Position numbers and translations under genes: made by a program. From MPNO01 sp965200535 (lineage in GTDB: Bacteria; Pseudomonadota; Alphaproteobacteria; MPNO01): a DNA stretch of 64,000 bases. The stretch lies in contig CBDAUF010000002.1 of the NCBI GenBank assembly GCA_965200535.1, positions 1,550,001 to 1,614,000 of the forward strand, written 5' to 3'. This document shows, one piece after another, positions 43,594-52,023 of this stretch (its first letter is position 1; each line of letters begins with the position of its first letter). The notes under the pieces are model-generated. The model was not told where the DNA came from and searched no databases. It saw only the letters and a list, made by a program, of their open reading frames with translations.

Positions 43594-44303
43594 CAGTGAT
43601 TTATCCCGTGCCCGCCGTCGAGGTAGATCGTCTCGCCGGTGAGGTAGGGTGCATGCATCCGGAACAATGCCGCAACCAGGCCCGCGACTTCCTCCGGCAT
43701 GCCCGTCCGCCCCGCCGGAATACGCCGTTCCATCCAGCGTTTGACAGGTTCGCGCTGCAGGAACTCCCGGTTGAAATCGGTCTCCACATAGCCCGGGGCG
43801 ACATTGACCACGGCGATGCCGTCCTCCGCCCATTCGGCGGCGAGGCAGCGGGTGATCGCACCGACGGCCGCCTTGGAGGCGCAATAGGCGAGATGTTCTT
43901 TCACGCCGAGCTTGTCGAATACCGAACCCATGTTGACGATCAGACCGCCGCCGCTCCGCTTCAGCAAACCGTGCGCCTCGCGCGAGGCGATGACCACCGA
44001 GGTCGCATTCAAGTGCATCACCCGTTCGTAGTCCGCGGTGGCTATCTCCGCGCTCGGCGACTGGCCGTGCGCGCCGGCGTTGTTGACCAGCCCGACCACC
44101 GGCTCCGCTTCGGCGGCGAGCCGGGCGAAAACCGTCCTGATCTCCGCCTCGTCGGTCATGTCGCAGACGATCCCGCGGCCGGCCTCGCAATCGCCGCTGC
44201 GGGAAAGGCCCAGGACCTCGTAGCCGGCTTCGTCGAGCGCAGCCGCGGTGGCGGCGCCGAGCCCCCGGCTCGCGCCGGTGACGATGATTCGGCTTCTACT
44301 CAT
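43593..44303 (-). CDS. SDR-family dehydrogenase, BadH-like position
   Basis: This 236-residue short-chain dehydrogenase/reductase has the cofactor motif TGASRGLGAA, the NNAG motif and the catalytic YxxxK (AYCASK), with the serine in MGSVFDKLG. It oxidises or reduces an alcohol/ketone with NAD(P). By position it may act as a 2-hydroxycyclohexanecarboxyl-CoA dehydrogenase (BadH role), although the sequence is not closely BadH-like. Its start lies within the end of the enoyl-CoA hydratase gene (8-base overlap). Confidence 0.87.
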   Translation of the reverse strand: MSRSRIIVTGASRGLGAATAAALDEAGYEVLGLSRSGDCEAGRGIVCDMTDEAEIRTVFARLAAEAEPVVGLVNNAGAHGQSPSAEIATADYERVMHLNATSVVIASREAHGLLKRSGGGLIVNMGSVFDKLGVKEHLAYCASKAAVGAITRCLAAEWAEDGIAVVNVAPGYVETDFNREFLQREPVKRWMERRIPAGRTGMPEEVAGLVAALFRMHAPYLTGETIYLDGGHGINH

Positions 44304-45063
44304 CCCGGAACGTCGGTTTGCGCTTTTCCTCGAACGCCGCCATCCCCTCGTCCGCATCCCGGGTCCGGTAGGCAAGCGTGGACAGGTCCGCCTCGATCTT
44401 GAGCCCCTCGCCCACCGGCGTATCGAGCGCGCGCTGCACGGCCTCCCGCGCATAGCGCAGGATCGGCAGGCTATAGCCCGTGAACTGGCGCGCGAAGGCG
44501 AGCCCGGCCTCGACCGGGTCGCCGTCGATGAGGCGGTTGACCAACCCGATGCGCTCCGCTTCCGCGGCATCGACGGTGCGGCCGGTGAGAATCATGTCGA
44601 GCGCGCGCGCCTCGCCGATCAGGCGCGGCAGGCGCTGGGTTCCCCCGTAACCCGGGATCAGACCGAGCTTGACCTCCGGCATGCCGAGGCGGGCGCCGGG
44701 CCCGGCAAGTCGAAACGTCGATGCGAGCGCAATCTCCAGCCCGCCGCCGAAGGCATAGCCGTTGATCAGCGCGACCGACGGGATCGGCAGCGTGTCGAGC
44801 TTGGCGAAGGTGCGCTGGCCGAAGACGGTGTCGGCCTTTTCCCGATGGATGGTGCGGTGGCGCAGCTCCTTGATATCGGCTCCGGCGCAGAAGGCGCGCT
44901 GCCCCGTTCCCGTGATAAGCAGTACGCGCGCGTCGCTCGCGGCGGCCTCGTCGAACGCCTCGCCGAGTTCGCGGATGATCGAGAAGGAAAGCGCGTTGAG
45001 GGCTTCGGGCCGGTTGAGCGTGATCAGCGCCGCTTCCTCCCGTCGTGTCAGTTCGACGCTCAT
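44296..45063 (-). CDS. Enoyl-CoA hydratase/isomerase, BadK-like position
   Basis: This 255-residue crotonase-family enzyme has the oxyanion motif AFCAGADIKEL and the catalytic region ALINGYAFGGGLEIALA then LGMPEVKLGLIPGYGGTQRL, with the expected acidic residue. It should hydrate an enoyl-CoA. The gene overlaps the acyl-CoA ligase gene by four bases (ATGA) and the SDR gene by eight. In a cyclohexanecarboxylate pathway it would be the BadK-type hydratase. Confidence 0.9.
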   Translation of the reverse strand: MSVELTRREEAALITLNRPEALNALSFSIIRELGEAFDEAAASDARVLLITGTGQRAFCAGADIKELRHRTIHREKADTVFGQRTFAKLDTLPIPSVALINGYAFGGGLEIALASTFRLAGPGARLGMPEVKLGLIPGYGGTQRLPRLIGEARALDMILTGRTVDAAEAERIGLVNRLIDGDPVEAGLAFARQFTGYSLPILRYAREAVQRALDTPVGEGLKIEADLSTLAYRTRDADEGMAAFEEKRKPTFRDE

Positions 45064-46685
45064 CGCGCGGTCTCCACGGGCGGCGCGAAGCGGACGGGAT
45101 CGGGCCGAAGGGCGCCTTTACCCGCCATCTCCGCCAGTTCGCGCTTGAGGATCTTGCCGCTCGCGGTCAGGGGGAATGACTCCATGCGGATGAAATACTC
45201 GGGCATGTCGTAGCGCGAAAGCCCCTCGGCGTGGAGATGGGCGAGCAGCGCATCCGCCGCGACGTTGCCGATCACCGCGATGCAGCCTCTTTCTCCCAGC
45301 CGCTCGTCGGGCACCGGGAAGACCGCTACCCGCTCGACGCTGTCATGGCGGATGGCCAGCGCCTCGATCTCCGAAGGGTAGATGTTGTGGCCGCCCCGGA
45401 TGATCAGATCCTTGAGCCGCCCGTCGATCGACAGGTTGCCGTCGCCGTCCAGGGAACCGAGATCGCCCGACAGGAACCAGCCGTCCGCATTGAAGCTCGC
45501 CTCGGTCGCCTCCTGGTTGGCGAAATAGCCCAGCATCAGGGCGCCGCCGCGCCCGGCGATCTGGCCGCTGACCCCGGGGCCGACGGGTGCGTCCGGATCT
45601 TCCATGTCGAAGATCGCGACCTCGTAGGCAACCCCGCCCCGCCCGCAGGTTCGGGTAATCGTCTCCGGGGCGTCGCCGGGGTGGGTAAAATGGTGCGAGG
45701 AGTTCTCGGTCATGCCGTAGATGTTCTGCGGTTTGATGCCCTGGGCGACGAAGGCCTCGCAGACGACGGGCGGGATCGGCGCGCCCGCCATGTAAAAGAT
45801 CTCGACCGACCCGATCCGCTCCAGACCCCTGGCGCGCTGCTCCGCGAGAACATCCATCGCGTGCGTCGGAACCCCCATGACATAGGTCGCCCCCGTCGCC
45901 GTAATCCAGTCGATCTTGTCGACTCCGGCGGGCCGGTCGTCGGTGATGAACTCGCAGCCGGCCAGCATCCACTGCGCCGCCCCGACCCAGGCGATATGGT
46001 GCGACAGCGGACTGAGGGAGAGAAGCCGCGTATCCGGCCCGATAGTCCAAGTCCGTACCATGTCGCGTGCATTGGCGAATAGCGTGTTGTCCGAATGCAT
46101 CACGCATTTCGGCATGCCGGTGGTGCCGGAGGTGAAGGCGAGATAGGCGACCTTGTCGGGATCGGTGACGGGCGCGGCGGCGGGCTGCGCACCCGGCGGC
46201 GCGATACGCCCCTCCAGATCGACCGCCTTCAGGCGGTCGTGATCTTCCAGAAGCGAACGGAGATCCGCCGCCGCCCGGTCGGCGCCCCACCCGGGTTCGG
46301 TGAAGAACGCAGCCGCCCCGAGCCGCTTTACCAGCGTCGTCACCTCGGCGCAGGTATGGGTGCGGTGCAGCGTCGGGTTGCAGGCGTAGCCCTGGCGCGA
46401 ACAGGCGAGCATGAGCACGACCGTTTCCATCGCGTTGCCGCGCCAGATCGAGACCCGGTCGCCCTCGACCAGCCCGGCCGCCTCGAGATCGGCGGCGACG
46501 CCGTCGACCCACGACTTGAGTCGGCGCCAGTCCAGCCGCCGCGTGCTGTCGCGCAGCGCCGGCGCCTCGCCGCTCCGCTCCGCGTGGCGCTCGAGCAGGC
46601 CGTAGAATGTTTCGTCGCGCCAGACCCCGGTCTCGTAGTACCGCCGCGCCGCGCGGGGGGTGTGGAGCGTCAGGAACGCGCGCAT
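45060..46685 (-). CDS. Acyl-CoA synthetase (AMP-forming), AliA-like
   Basis: This 541-residue adenylating enzyme carries the ANL-superfamily core motifs: TSGTTGMPKC, IYGMTENSSH, GWFLSGDLGSLDGDGN, GRLKDLIIRGGHNIYPSEIE and a C-terminal SGKILKREL with the catalytic lysine. It activates a carboxylic acid to its CoA thioester through an acyl-adenylate. Length and neighbours fit cyclohexanecarboxylate-CoA ligase (AliA), but other branched, cyclic or medium-chain acids are possible. It lies eight bases after the BadI-like gene and overlaps the hydratase. Confidence 0.9.
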   Translation of the reverse strand: MRAFLTLHTPRAARRYYETGVWRDETFYGLLERHAERSGEAPALRDSTRRLDWRRLKSWVDGVAADLEAAGLVEGDRVSIWRGNAMETVVLMLACSRQGYACNPTLHRTHTCAEVTTLVKRLGAAAFFTEPGWGADRAAADLRSLLEDHDRLKAVDLEGRIAPPGAQPAAAPVTDPDKVAYLAFTSGTTGMPKCVMHSDNTLFANARDMVRTWTIGPDTRLLSLSPLSHHIAWVGAAQWMLAGCEFITDDRPAGVDKIDWITATGATYVMGVPTHAMDVLAEQRARGLERIGSVEIFYMAGAPIPPVVCEAFVAQGIKPQNIYGMTENSSHHFTHPGDAPETITRTCGRGGVAYEVAIFDMEDPDAPVGPGVSGQIAGRGGALMLGYFANQEATEASFNADGWFLSGDLGSLDGDGNLSIDGRLKDLIIRGGHNIYPSEIEALAIRHDSVERVAVFPVPDERLGERGCIAVIGNVAADALLAHLHAEGLSRYDMPEYFIRMESFPLTASGKILKRELAEMAGKGALRPDPVRFAPPVETAR

Positions 46686-46693
46686 CGGTCCGC

Positions 46694-47473
46694 TCAGCGG
46701 CCGAAATGATCCGCATCGGGCGACCGCTTCTCGCGGAAGGCGGCGCCGAGTTCCTTCGACTCCTCGCTATCGAGATATCCGCCGAGAAGCAGGTCGTGCG
46801 CCATGCGGGCAAGCCCCGATACGCCGCCGTGGCGGGCGTTGAACGCCCCCTTGATCGAGGCCAACGCGAAACTGCCGCGCTCAGCGACCTCCAGCGCGTA
46901 GTCCCGCGTCCGTTCGGCAAGTTCGGAGTCGGGCACGACGCGGTTGATCAGCCCCATCGCGAGAGCCTCGGCGGCGCCGATCCTCGGGTTGGTGTACCAG
47001 ATTTCCTTGGCGCGCTTCTTGCCCACCAGGTCCTCGAGATACCAGGTGCCGTAACCGGCGTCGAACGACCCCATCATCGGGCCGACCTGGCGGAAGACCG
47101 CGCTCTCCTTGGCGATGGTGAGATCGCAGACCATCTGCAACACGTTCCCTCCGCCGACGGCGTAGCCGTTGACGCTCGCGATGACCGGCTTTTGCAGCCT
47201 GTCGATCGCCTCGTACATCTCCAGCGTCGGCAGCATGCCGGCATAAAGCCGCGTCGGCTCCGCCCCGTCCTTGCGCCCGCCGATGCAGAAGAACCTGTCG
47301 CCCGCGCCGGTCAGCACGACCACGCGCGTCCGGGTCTCCCGCCGGATCGCGTTGATGCAGTCGCGAACCTCGTGGCAGGTCTGCATCGTGAACATGTTGC
47401 CGTCGTCGGGGCGGTTCAGCGTGATCGTCCCGACGGGACCGTCTTCTTCGTAGAGAATCGTCTGGTAACTCAC
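46694..47473 (-). CDS. BadI-like (MenB/BadI subfamily) ring-cleaving hydrolase
   Basis: This 259-residue crotonase-family enzyme belongs to the MenB/BadI subgroup. Key stretches are NGYAVGGGNVLQMVCDLTIA, then QVGPMMGSFDAGYGTWYLED and GKKRAKEIWY. 2-Ketocyclohexanecarboxyl-CoA hydrolase (BadI) has the same length and a very similar GPKMGSVDPGYG block. MenB (naphthoate synthase) is the alternative, but no menaquinone genes are near and this gene leads a CoA-ester operon with a ligase, hydratase, SDR and acyl-CoA dehydrogenase. I infer hydrolytic opening of a beta-keto cyclic acyl-CoA. Confidence 0.82.
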   Translation of the reverse strand: MSYQTILYEEDGPVGTITLNRPDDGNMFTMQTCHEVRDCINAIRRETRTRVVVLTGAGDRFFCIGGRKDGAEPTRLYAGMLPTLEMYEAIDRLQKPVIASVNGYAVGGGNVLQMVCDLTIAKESAVFRQVGPMMGSFDAGYGTWYLEDLVGKKRAKEIWYTNPRIGAAEALAMGLINRVVPDSELAERTRDYALEVAERGSFALASIKGAFNARHGGVSGLARMAHDLLLGGYLDSEESKELGAAFREKRSPDADHFGR

Positions 47474-47490
47474 CCTTGTGCCTCGTTGTT

Positions 47491-47503
47491 TGCCGGCCCG
47501 GCA
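47491..47503. promoter_or_regulatory. Short perfect palindrome upstream of the BadI-like operon
   Basis: TGCCGGCCCGGCA is a perfect inverted repeat (arms of six around one base), 18 bases before the operon's first start codon. It could be an operator or mRNA hairpin, but GC-rich palindromes arise easily in such DNA. Confidence 0.25.
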
Positions 47504-47518
47504 TGTTTGCGTGAAACC

Positions 47519-47537
47519 CCGGCGGTGTCACCACCGG
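47519..47537 (-). terminator. Hairpin after the antiporter gene
   Basis: A 19-base inverted repeat (CCGGCGGTG...CACCACCGG, one mismatch) begins four bases after the stop of the antiporter gene in the direction of transcription and is followed by GGGGTTT. It may end the upstream transcription unit and separate it from the BadI-like operon. There is no long T-tract. Confidence 0.35.
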
Positions 47538-47540
47538 CGC

Positions 47541-49181
47541 TCACGGGCCGCCGCGCCCGGAGGCTGTATCGCCGGAGTCCAGGATGTGGGCCGCAAGGCG
47601 TTTCCCGGTGGCGACCAGTTCGGGGACAACGATCGTGGCCCCCGCCCCGGTCAACTCCTCGGCATGGCCGTCGGTCGCGGCGCGGGCAAGAACGGAGAGG
47701 CCCGGCTGCATCCGGTGGAGCGCGCCGACCAGACGGGTCGCCGCCCCTTCGTCGGTAATCGCAACGATCACGGCCCGCGCCGACCGGAGGTGCAGCGCGT
47801 CCAGGATGTCGCGCCGGCCGGCATCGCCGAAATAGACCGGTTCGCCGCGCGTGCGTGCATCGGCGACGACAAATGGATCGCGGTCGAGAGCGATGAAGGC
47901 GATACCATTCTCGCGCAGGTCGCGGGCAACCGTGCGGCCGACCCGCCCGTACCCCGCGATCACCACATGATCGACGAGCGCATCCTCGTCGTCCGGAATA
48001 TCCTCGACGCCGACCGAGCTTTTCACGGCGGTCCAGCGCGCGATCCGGGCGCTTGCCCAGGCCAGCATCGGCGTCGTAGCCATCGAGAGCGCGACCGCAA
48101 TGATCAGCGTCCGCCCGAGCGTCTCTTCCACCAGCCCGCCGTCGATCGCCACGCTGAAGATGACGAAGCCGAACTCGCCCCCCTGCGCCAGCAACAGGCC
48201 AAGCGGCCACGCGTGGAGGCCGGGAAGGCGAAACAGGCGGGCCAGCGCGGCGAGAACCGCCGTCTTCAGCGCGATCAGCCCGACAGCGACGGCGAGCACC
48301 GGCAGGGCCCGGTCGTAGGCGACCTGAAGATCGGTCTGCATTCCGATCGATATGAAGAACAGGCCCAGCAGCAGCGCGCGGAACGGCCGGATCTCCGCCG
48401 AGACCTGGTGGCGGTATTCGGTCTCTGCGAGAACGATGCCGGCGAGCAGGCCGCCGAGCGCAAGCGACAGCCCGACCGCCTCGGTGATCGCGGCGACGCC
48501 GATCACCACCAGCAGGGTCGCCGCGACGAAGATGTCGTCCCTCCGTTCCGCTGCGACAGCGGCGAACAGGGGCCGCAGCAGGAAACGCCCGAGAACCACG
48601 ATCCCCACCAGCGTCCCCGCCGCCGTGAGTCCGGCCAGCCCCAGGGACGTCGCGAGCCCGCCCTCGCGATGGACCAGCGCGAGCGTCACCACGAGGACCG
48701 GGCCGACCGCGAGGTCCTGCATCAACAGGACGGTGAAGGCAGTCCGTCCGAATCGGGTGGCGAGCTGGCGGCGTTCGACCAGTATCTGGATGACGAAGAC
48801 GGTGGACGACAGGGCAAGGGCGGCGCCGATCACGATGGCGGCGTCGAGCGCCGTGCCGAACGCGACGGCGATGCCCGTGATCGCGGCGCCGGTGACGAGG
48901 ATCTGTGCGATGCCGAGACCGAACATCGACGGCGGGAGGACCTTGAAGCGTTCCCATGGCAGTTCCAGCCCGATGGTGAACAGCAGGAACACCACACCGA
49001 ACTCTGCGAAAGCCCGGATGCTCTCGACATCGCCTATGAAACCCAGCCCGAACGGACCGATGATCATTCCGGCGGCGAGATAGCCCAGGACCGGAGACAA
49101 CCCGATCCGACGGAGCAGGAACAGCGCGGCTACGGTCGCCGCGAGGATGACGATGACCTCGGTAAGATCGATGTGCGGCAT
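47541..49181 (-). CDS. Monovalent cation:proton antiporter-2 (KefB-like)
   Basis: This 546-residue protein has an N-terminal membrane domain of about 12 segments, with CPA2 motifs such as GYLAAGMIIGPFGLG, FTIGLEL and ALALSSTVFVIQIL. A C-terminal TrkA-N Rossmann domain (VVIAGYGRVGRTVARDL) follows. It is a K+/H+ or Na+/H+ exchanger of the CPA2 family, with nucleotide-linked gating. The ATG at 49181 is preferred to the TTG three bases before. It lies 170 bases downstream of the enoyl-CoA hydratase gene. Confidence 0.9.
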   Translation of the reverse strand: MPHIDLTEVIVILAATVAALFLLRRIGLSPVLGYLAAGMIIGPFGLGFIGDVESIRAFAEFGVVFLLFTIGLELPWERFKVLPPSMFGLGIAQILVTGAAITGIAVAFGTALDAAIVIGAALALSSTVFVIQILVERRQLATRFGRTAFTVLLMQDLAVGPVLVVTLALVHREGGLATSLGLAGLTAAGTLVGIVVLGRFLLRPLFAAVAAERRDDIFVAATLLVVIGVAAITEAVGLSLALGGLLAGIVLAETEYRHQVSAEIRPFRALLLGLFFISIGMQTDLQVAYDRALPVLAVAVGLIALKTAVLAALARLFRLPGLHAWPLGLLLAQGGEFGFVIFSVAIDGGLVEETLGRTLIIAVALSMATTPMLAWASARIARWTAVKSSVGVEDIPDDEDALVDHVVIAGYGRVGRTVARDLRENGIAFIALDRDPFVVADARTRGEPVYFGDAGRRDILDALHLRSARAVIVAITDEGAATRLVGALHRMQPGLSVLARAATDGHAEELTGAGATIVVPELVATGKRLAAHILDSGDTASGRGGP

Positions 49182-49351
49182 CAACTGACCCCGCGGTCCG
49201 TCCGCGGCCCTCGGCCTTGGCGGCCGGCCCCGAGGCGCCGCGCCGCTCCCGCAGTATCCCGCCTTCGCACCGAATCATCCCGGCCGGATTGCGTGCACCG
49301 CCGCCGGGGAAGGCAGGCGACGATATCGGCGAGCCGCCCGAAACGCGCCGC

Positions 49352-50170
49352 TTACGGCAGGCGGACCTGAACCTTCGACGACTTGCCGCCGTCCTCCACG
49401 AAACGCCTGAGGGCGTCGTGGAAATAGGAATGCTCGACCGACGCCATGACGTTCTTGATCTCGTACTCGGTCGCTTCCTCGATCGAGCGCCGCCAGCCCT
49501 GGTGGAAGCTCTCCTTGGCCATCGCCTGGAGATGGGTCGGCGCGGCTGCGAGGTCGCGGGCGATCCGCTCGACATTGGCGGCGAATACGTCATCCGGGTA
49601 GACGCGGTTGGCGATGCCCCAGTCGAGCGCCTCGGCGGCGTCGAGGGTTCGATTGGTGATCATCATCTCCTGGGCGCGGCGGAAACCGACGATCTTGGCG
49701 AGCGAATAGCTGGTCGTCGCGTCGTTGGCGAGCCCGATGGTGTGCCACGCACAGAGGAAGCGGGCGTTTTCCGAGCAGATCACGAGGTCGGAACAAAGCG
49801 CCATGCCGAGCCCCGACCCGGCGGCCGCGCCGTTGACCGCGGCCATGACCGGTTTGGGCAGATGGACGATCTTGTGCAGCACCAGATGCCACCACATGGC
49901 GAGGTCGCGGAAGTGGCCGGAGACCGCCTCCATGCCGTCATCGAGGGGCGGGATTTCCTTGAGGTTGAACCCGGCGCAAAAAGCTCTGCCCTCGCCGGTC
50001 AGCACGACGGCTCCGATACTCCGGTCGGATTCGCAGGCGTTGAGTGCGTCGAGAATCTCCTCCACGCCGCGGCGGGTCATCGCGTTGGCAAACTGCGGAA
50101 GCGCGAAAACGATGCGCCCGACGCCGTCCTCGACCTCGAGGCGAAGGCATTCGTATGCCCTCTCGGACAT
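49352..50170 (-). CDS. Enoyl-CoA hydratase/isomerase family protein
   Basis: This 272-residue crotonase-family protein has the oxyanion motif AFCAGFNLKEI and the region AAVNGAAAGSGLGMALCSDL. The usual catalytic P-E-V segment is replaced by WHTIGLANDATTSYSLAKIV, close to PaaG-type isomerases that use an aspartate. It probably isomerises or hydrates an unsaturated CoA ester made by the upstream HCR operon. The ATG at 50170 has AGGGA upstream. It follows the alpha/beta-hydrolase gene by 20 bases. Confidence 0.87.
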   Translation of the reverse strand: MSERAYECLRLEVEDGVGRIVFALPQFANAMTRRGVEEILDALNACESDRSIGAVVLTGEGRAFCAGFNLKEIPPLDDGMEAVSGHFRDLAMWWHLVLHKIVHLPKPVMAAVNGAAAGSGLGMALCSDLVICSENARFLCAWHTIGLANDATTSYSLAKIVGFRRAQEMMITNRTLDAAEALDWGIANRVYPDDVFAANVERIARDLAAAPTHLQAMAKESFHQGWRRSIEEATEYEIKNVMASVEHSYFHDALRRFVEDGGKSSKVQVRLP

Positions 50171-50190
50171 TCCCTGTTCCCTCTTCCGAT

Positions 50191-51027
50191 TCACAGCCGG
50201 CGTTGGAGAAACCCGACGAAGGCATCCGCGAGCTCGCCTTCGCGCTCGTCCCATTTTTCCAGCGGGTACATCTCGATGTCCTGTTGTTCGGTGAACATCT
50301 CGAACAGTTCGCTGTCCGGGATCAGTCGCTGCGCCCGTCGTCCGGTCGCGATTCCGTGGATGAGATCGCAGCCCGGCACGACAACGGCCGGCACCGAGAT
50401 CGAGGCGAGATCGTCATCGGTCGCACCGATCACCGGCAAGTCGGCGCCGTCGAGGAAATAGCGCCGCCAACCGCCCATCGCATCGACGAACGCATCGACA
50501 TCCATGGCCAGCAGCCGGTCCCGATTGGCGGGGTTGGCGGCGATGATCTCCGCGAAATGCTCGGTTTCGGCGACCGCGGCCATGCCGCCGGCCCGCGCGG
50601 CGTCGATGTACTGGGTGTAGTAGTTGAAGGCAAGGCGCTGGGCGGCATAGGCGCCGCCCGTCACCCGCCAGAGCAACATCGCGCGGACCGCGCTTGGGTG
50701 GCGGAGATAAAACAGGATCGAGGTCCGACAACCGGACGATGCGCCCCCGATAACGACCGGGAGTGCACCCAGCGCGTCGAGCAGGGCATGAAGGTCGTCG
50801 GCCCACTGCTCGTATTCCGAGTTGGCGCCGTCGATGGCGAGCGCCGAGGCGCCGCAGTTGCGCCGGTCGTGGATCACCACCCGGTAGCCGGCATCTGCCA
50901 TACGACGGGCGAGCGAGCGCACCCCCTCCATGCTGCGGCGGCCGCCCGGCATCAACGTCATCCACGGGCCGCTGTCGCCAACGATCTCATAGGCGATATC
51001 GACGCCCCGGACGGTCATGCGAGGCAT
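50191..51027 (-). CDS. Alpha/beta hydrolase
   Basis: This 278-residue protein has the alpha/beta-hydrolase pattern: an oxyanion region (MPGGRRSMEG), HDRRNCGAS, a nucleophile elbow GGASSGC and a later acid-containing strand (VPAVVVPGCDLIHG). It likely hydrolyses an ester, thioester or C-C bond. It lies 18 bases downstream of the HCR beta-subunit gene with a GGGAGGG ribosome binding site, so it is part of that operon. It may hydrolyse a ring-cleavage product or CoA thioester. Confidence 0.85.
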   Translation of the reverse strand: MPRMTVRGVDIAYEIVGDSGPWMTLMPGGRRSMEGVRSLARRMADAGYRVVIHDRRNCGASALAIDGANSEYEQWADDLHALLDALGALPVVIGGASSGCRTSILFYLRHPSAVRAMLLWRVTGGAYAAQRLAFNYYTQYIDAARAGGMAAVAETEHFAEIIAANPANRDRLLAMDVDAFVDAMGGWRRYFLDGADLPVIGATDDDLASISVPAVVVPGCDLIHGIATGRRAQRLIPDSELFEMFTEQQDIEMYPLEKWDEREGELADAFVGFLQRRL

Positions 51028-51045
51028 GGGCTTCCCTCCCCCGGC

Positions 51046-52023
51046 TCAGGCCTGCGCGAGTTCTGCGAGCAGCTTGCGGGCAAGCGCGCCGGCGACCCGG
51101 CGGCGGTACCACGGCGCCACGGTGGTGGTCCGCATGGGCTTCGCCTGGGTGCGCACCCTGCCGCGCAGCTTGTCGAGCGCCTCCCCGTCCAGCGGTTTGC
51201 CGACAAACGCTTCGACCCCCGTCACCCGGTGCGGGTACGGGTTGACGGCGGTCAACACGATGTCGAGCGCGGCGACCGTCGGGCCCTCCATCGCCAGCGC
51301 GGCGGCGACTCCGGCCAGCGGAAAATCGATGGAACCGCGGATACGCGCCTTGCGATAGCCCGACGGCAGACCCGCACTTGCCCTCGGCAGGTGCAGTGCG
51401 ACGAGGAGTTCGCCCGGGTCGAGTGTCAGATGGTCCATACCGTCGTTGCGGTAGAGCGCCTCCAGAGCGACCCGGCGGCGGCCTTCCGCGGAGGCGAGCG
51501 TCACCTCGGCGCGATGGACCAGCGCGGCCGGCGCGAGGTCGCCGGAGAAGGCGGCGAAACAGCGCTTGCCTCCGGGGGCGACATGACAGATTTCGCCCCG
51601 ATGCTTGAGGCAATAGCTGTTCGACCGCCGCCACCACTCGCTCTGATTGTAATAGAGGCAGCGTGTGTCGAGACAAAGGTTGCCGCCGACGGTGCCGTAA
51701 TTGCGGTGGGTCGGCCCGGCGACCTCCGCGGCAGCCTCCGCGACCGCCCTGTAGTTTCTTGCGATCTCGTCGTGCTCGGCAACGGCCGAAAGCGGCACCG
51801 CGGCGCCGATATCGAGACCGTCGGGGCCCGCCGAGATCTTCTTCAGTTCGTCGATCCCGGTGAGATCCACGAGCGCCGTCGGCTGTTCGATCCCGCGGCG
51901 GATGTTGACCACCATGTCGGTGCCGCCGGCGAGATAACGGGTGCCGTCCTGCGCGGCGCGCTGGCGAACCGCGTCCTCGACCGTCCCCGGCCGCCCGAGG
52001 GCGAAATCGGGCATCAGTTCCAT
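51046..52023 (-). CDS. hcrB: 4-hydroxybenzoyl-CoA reductase beta (FAD) subunit
   Basis: This 325-residue FAD-binding subunit of the xanthine-oxidase family has RYLAGGTDMV and TVGGNLCLDTRC. The key feature is an insert with cysteines C122, C138, C146 and C155. Their spacing (16, 8, 9) is, as I recall, that of the extra [4Fe-4S] cluster unique to 4-hydroxybenzoyl-CoA reductase among Mo-hydroxylases. The enzyme reductively removes the para-hydroxyl group of 4-hydroxybenzoyl-CoA using low-potential electrons. It shares TGATG with the alpha-subunit gene. Confidence 0.88.
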   Translation of the reverse strand: MELMPDFALGRPGTVEDAVRQRAAQDGTRYLAGGTDMVVNIRRGIEQPTALVDLTGIDELKKISAGPDGLDIGAAVPLSAVAEHDEIARNYRAVAEAAAEVAGPTHRNYGTVGGNLCLDTRCLYYNQSEWWRRSNSYCLKHRGEICHVAPGGKRCFAAFSGDLAPAALVHRAEVTLASAEGRRRVALEALYRNDGMDHLTLDPGELLVALHLPRASAGLPSGYRKARIRGSIDFPLAGVAAALAMEGPTVAALDIVLTAVNPYPHRVTGVEAFVGKPLDGEALDKLRGRVRTQAKPMRTTTVAPWYRRRVAGALARKLLAELAQA

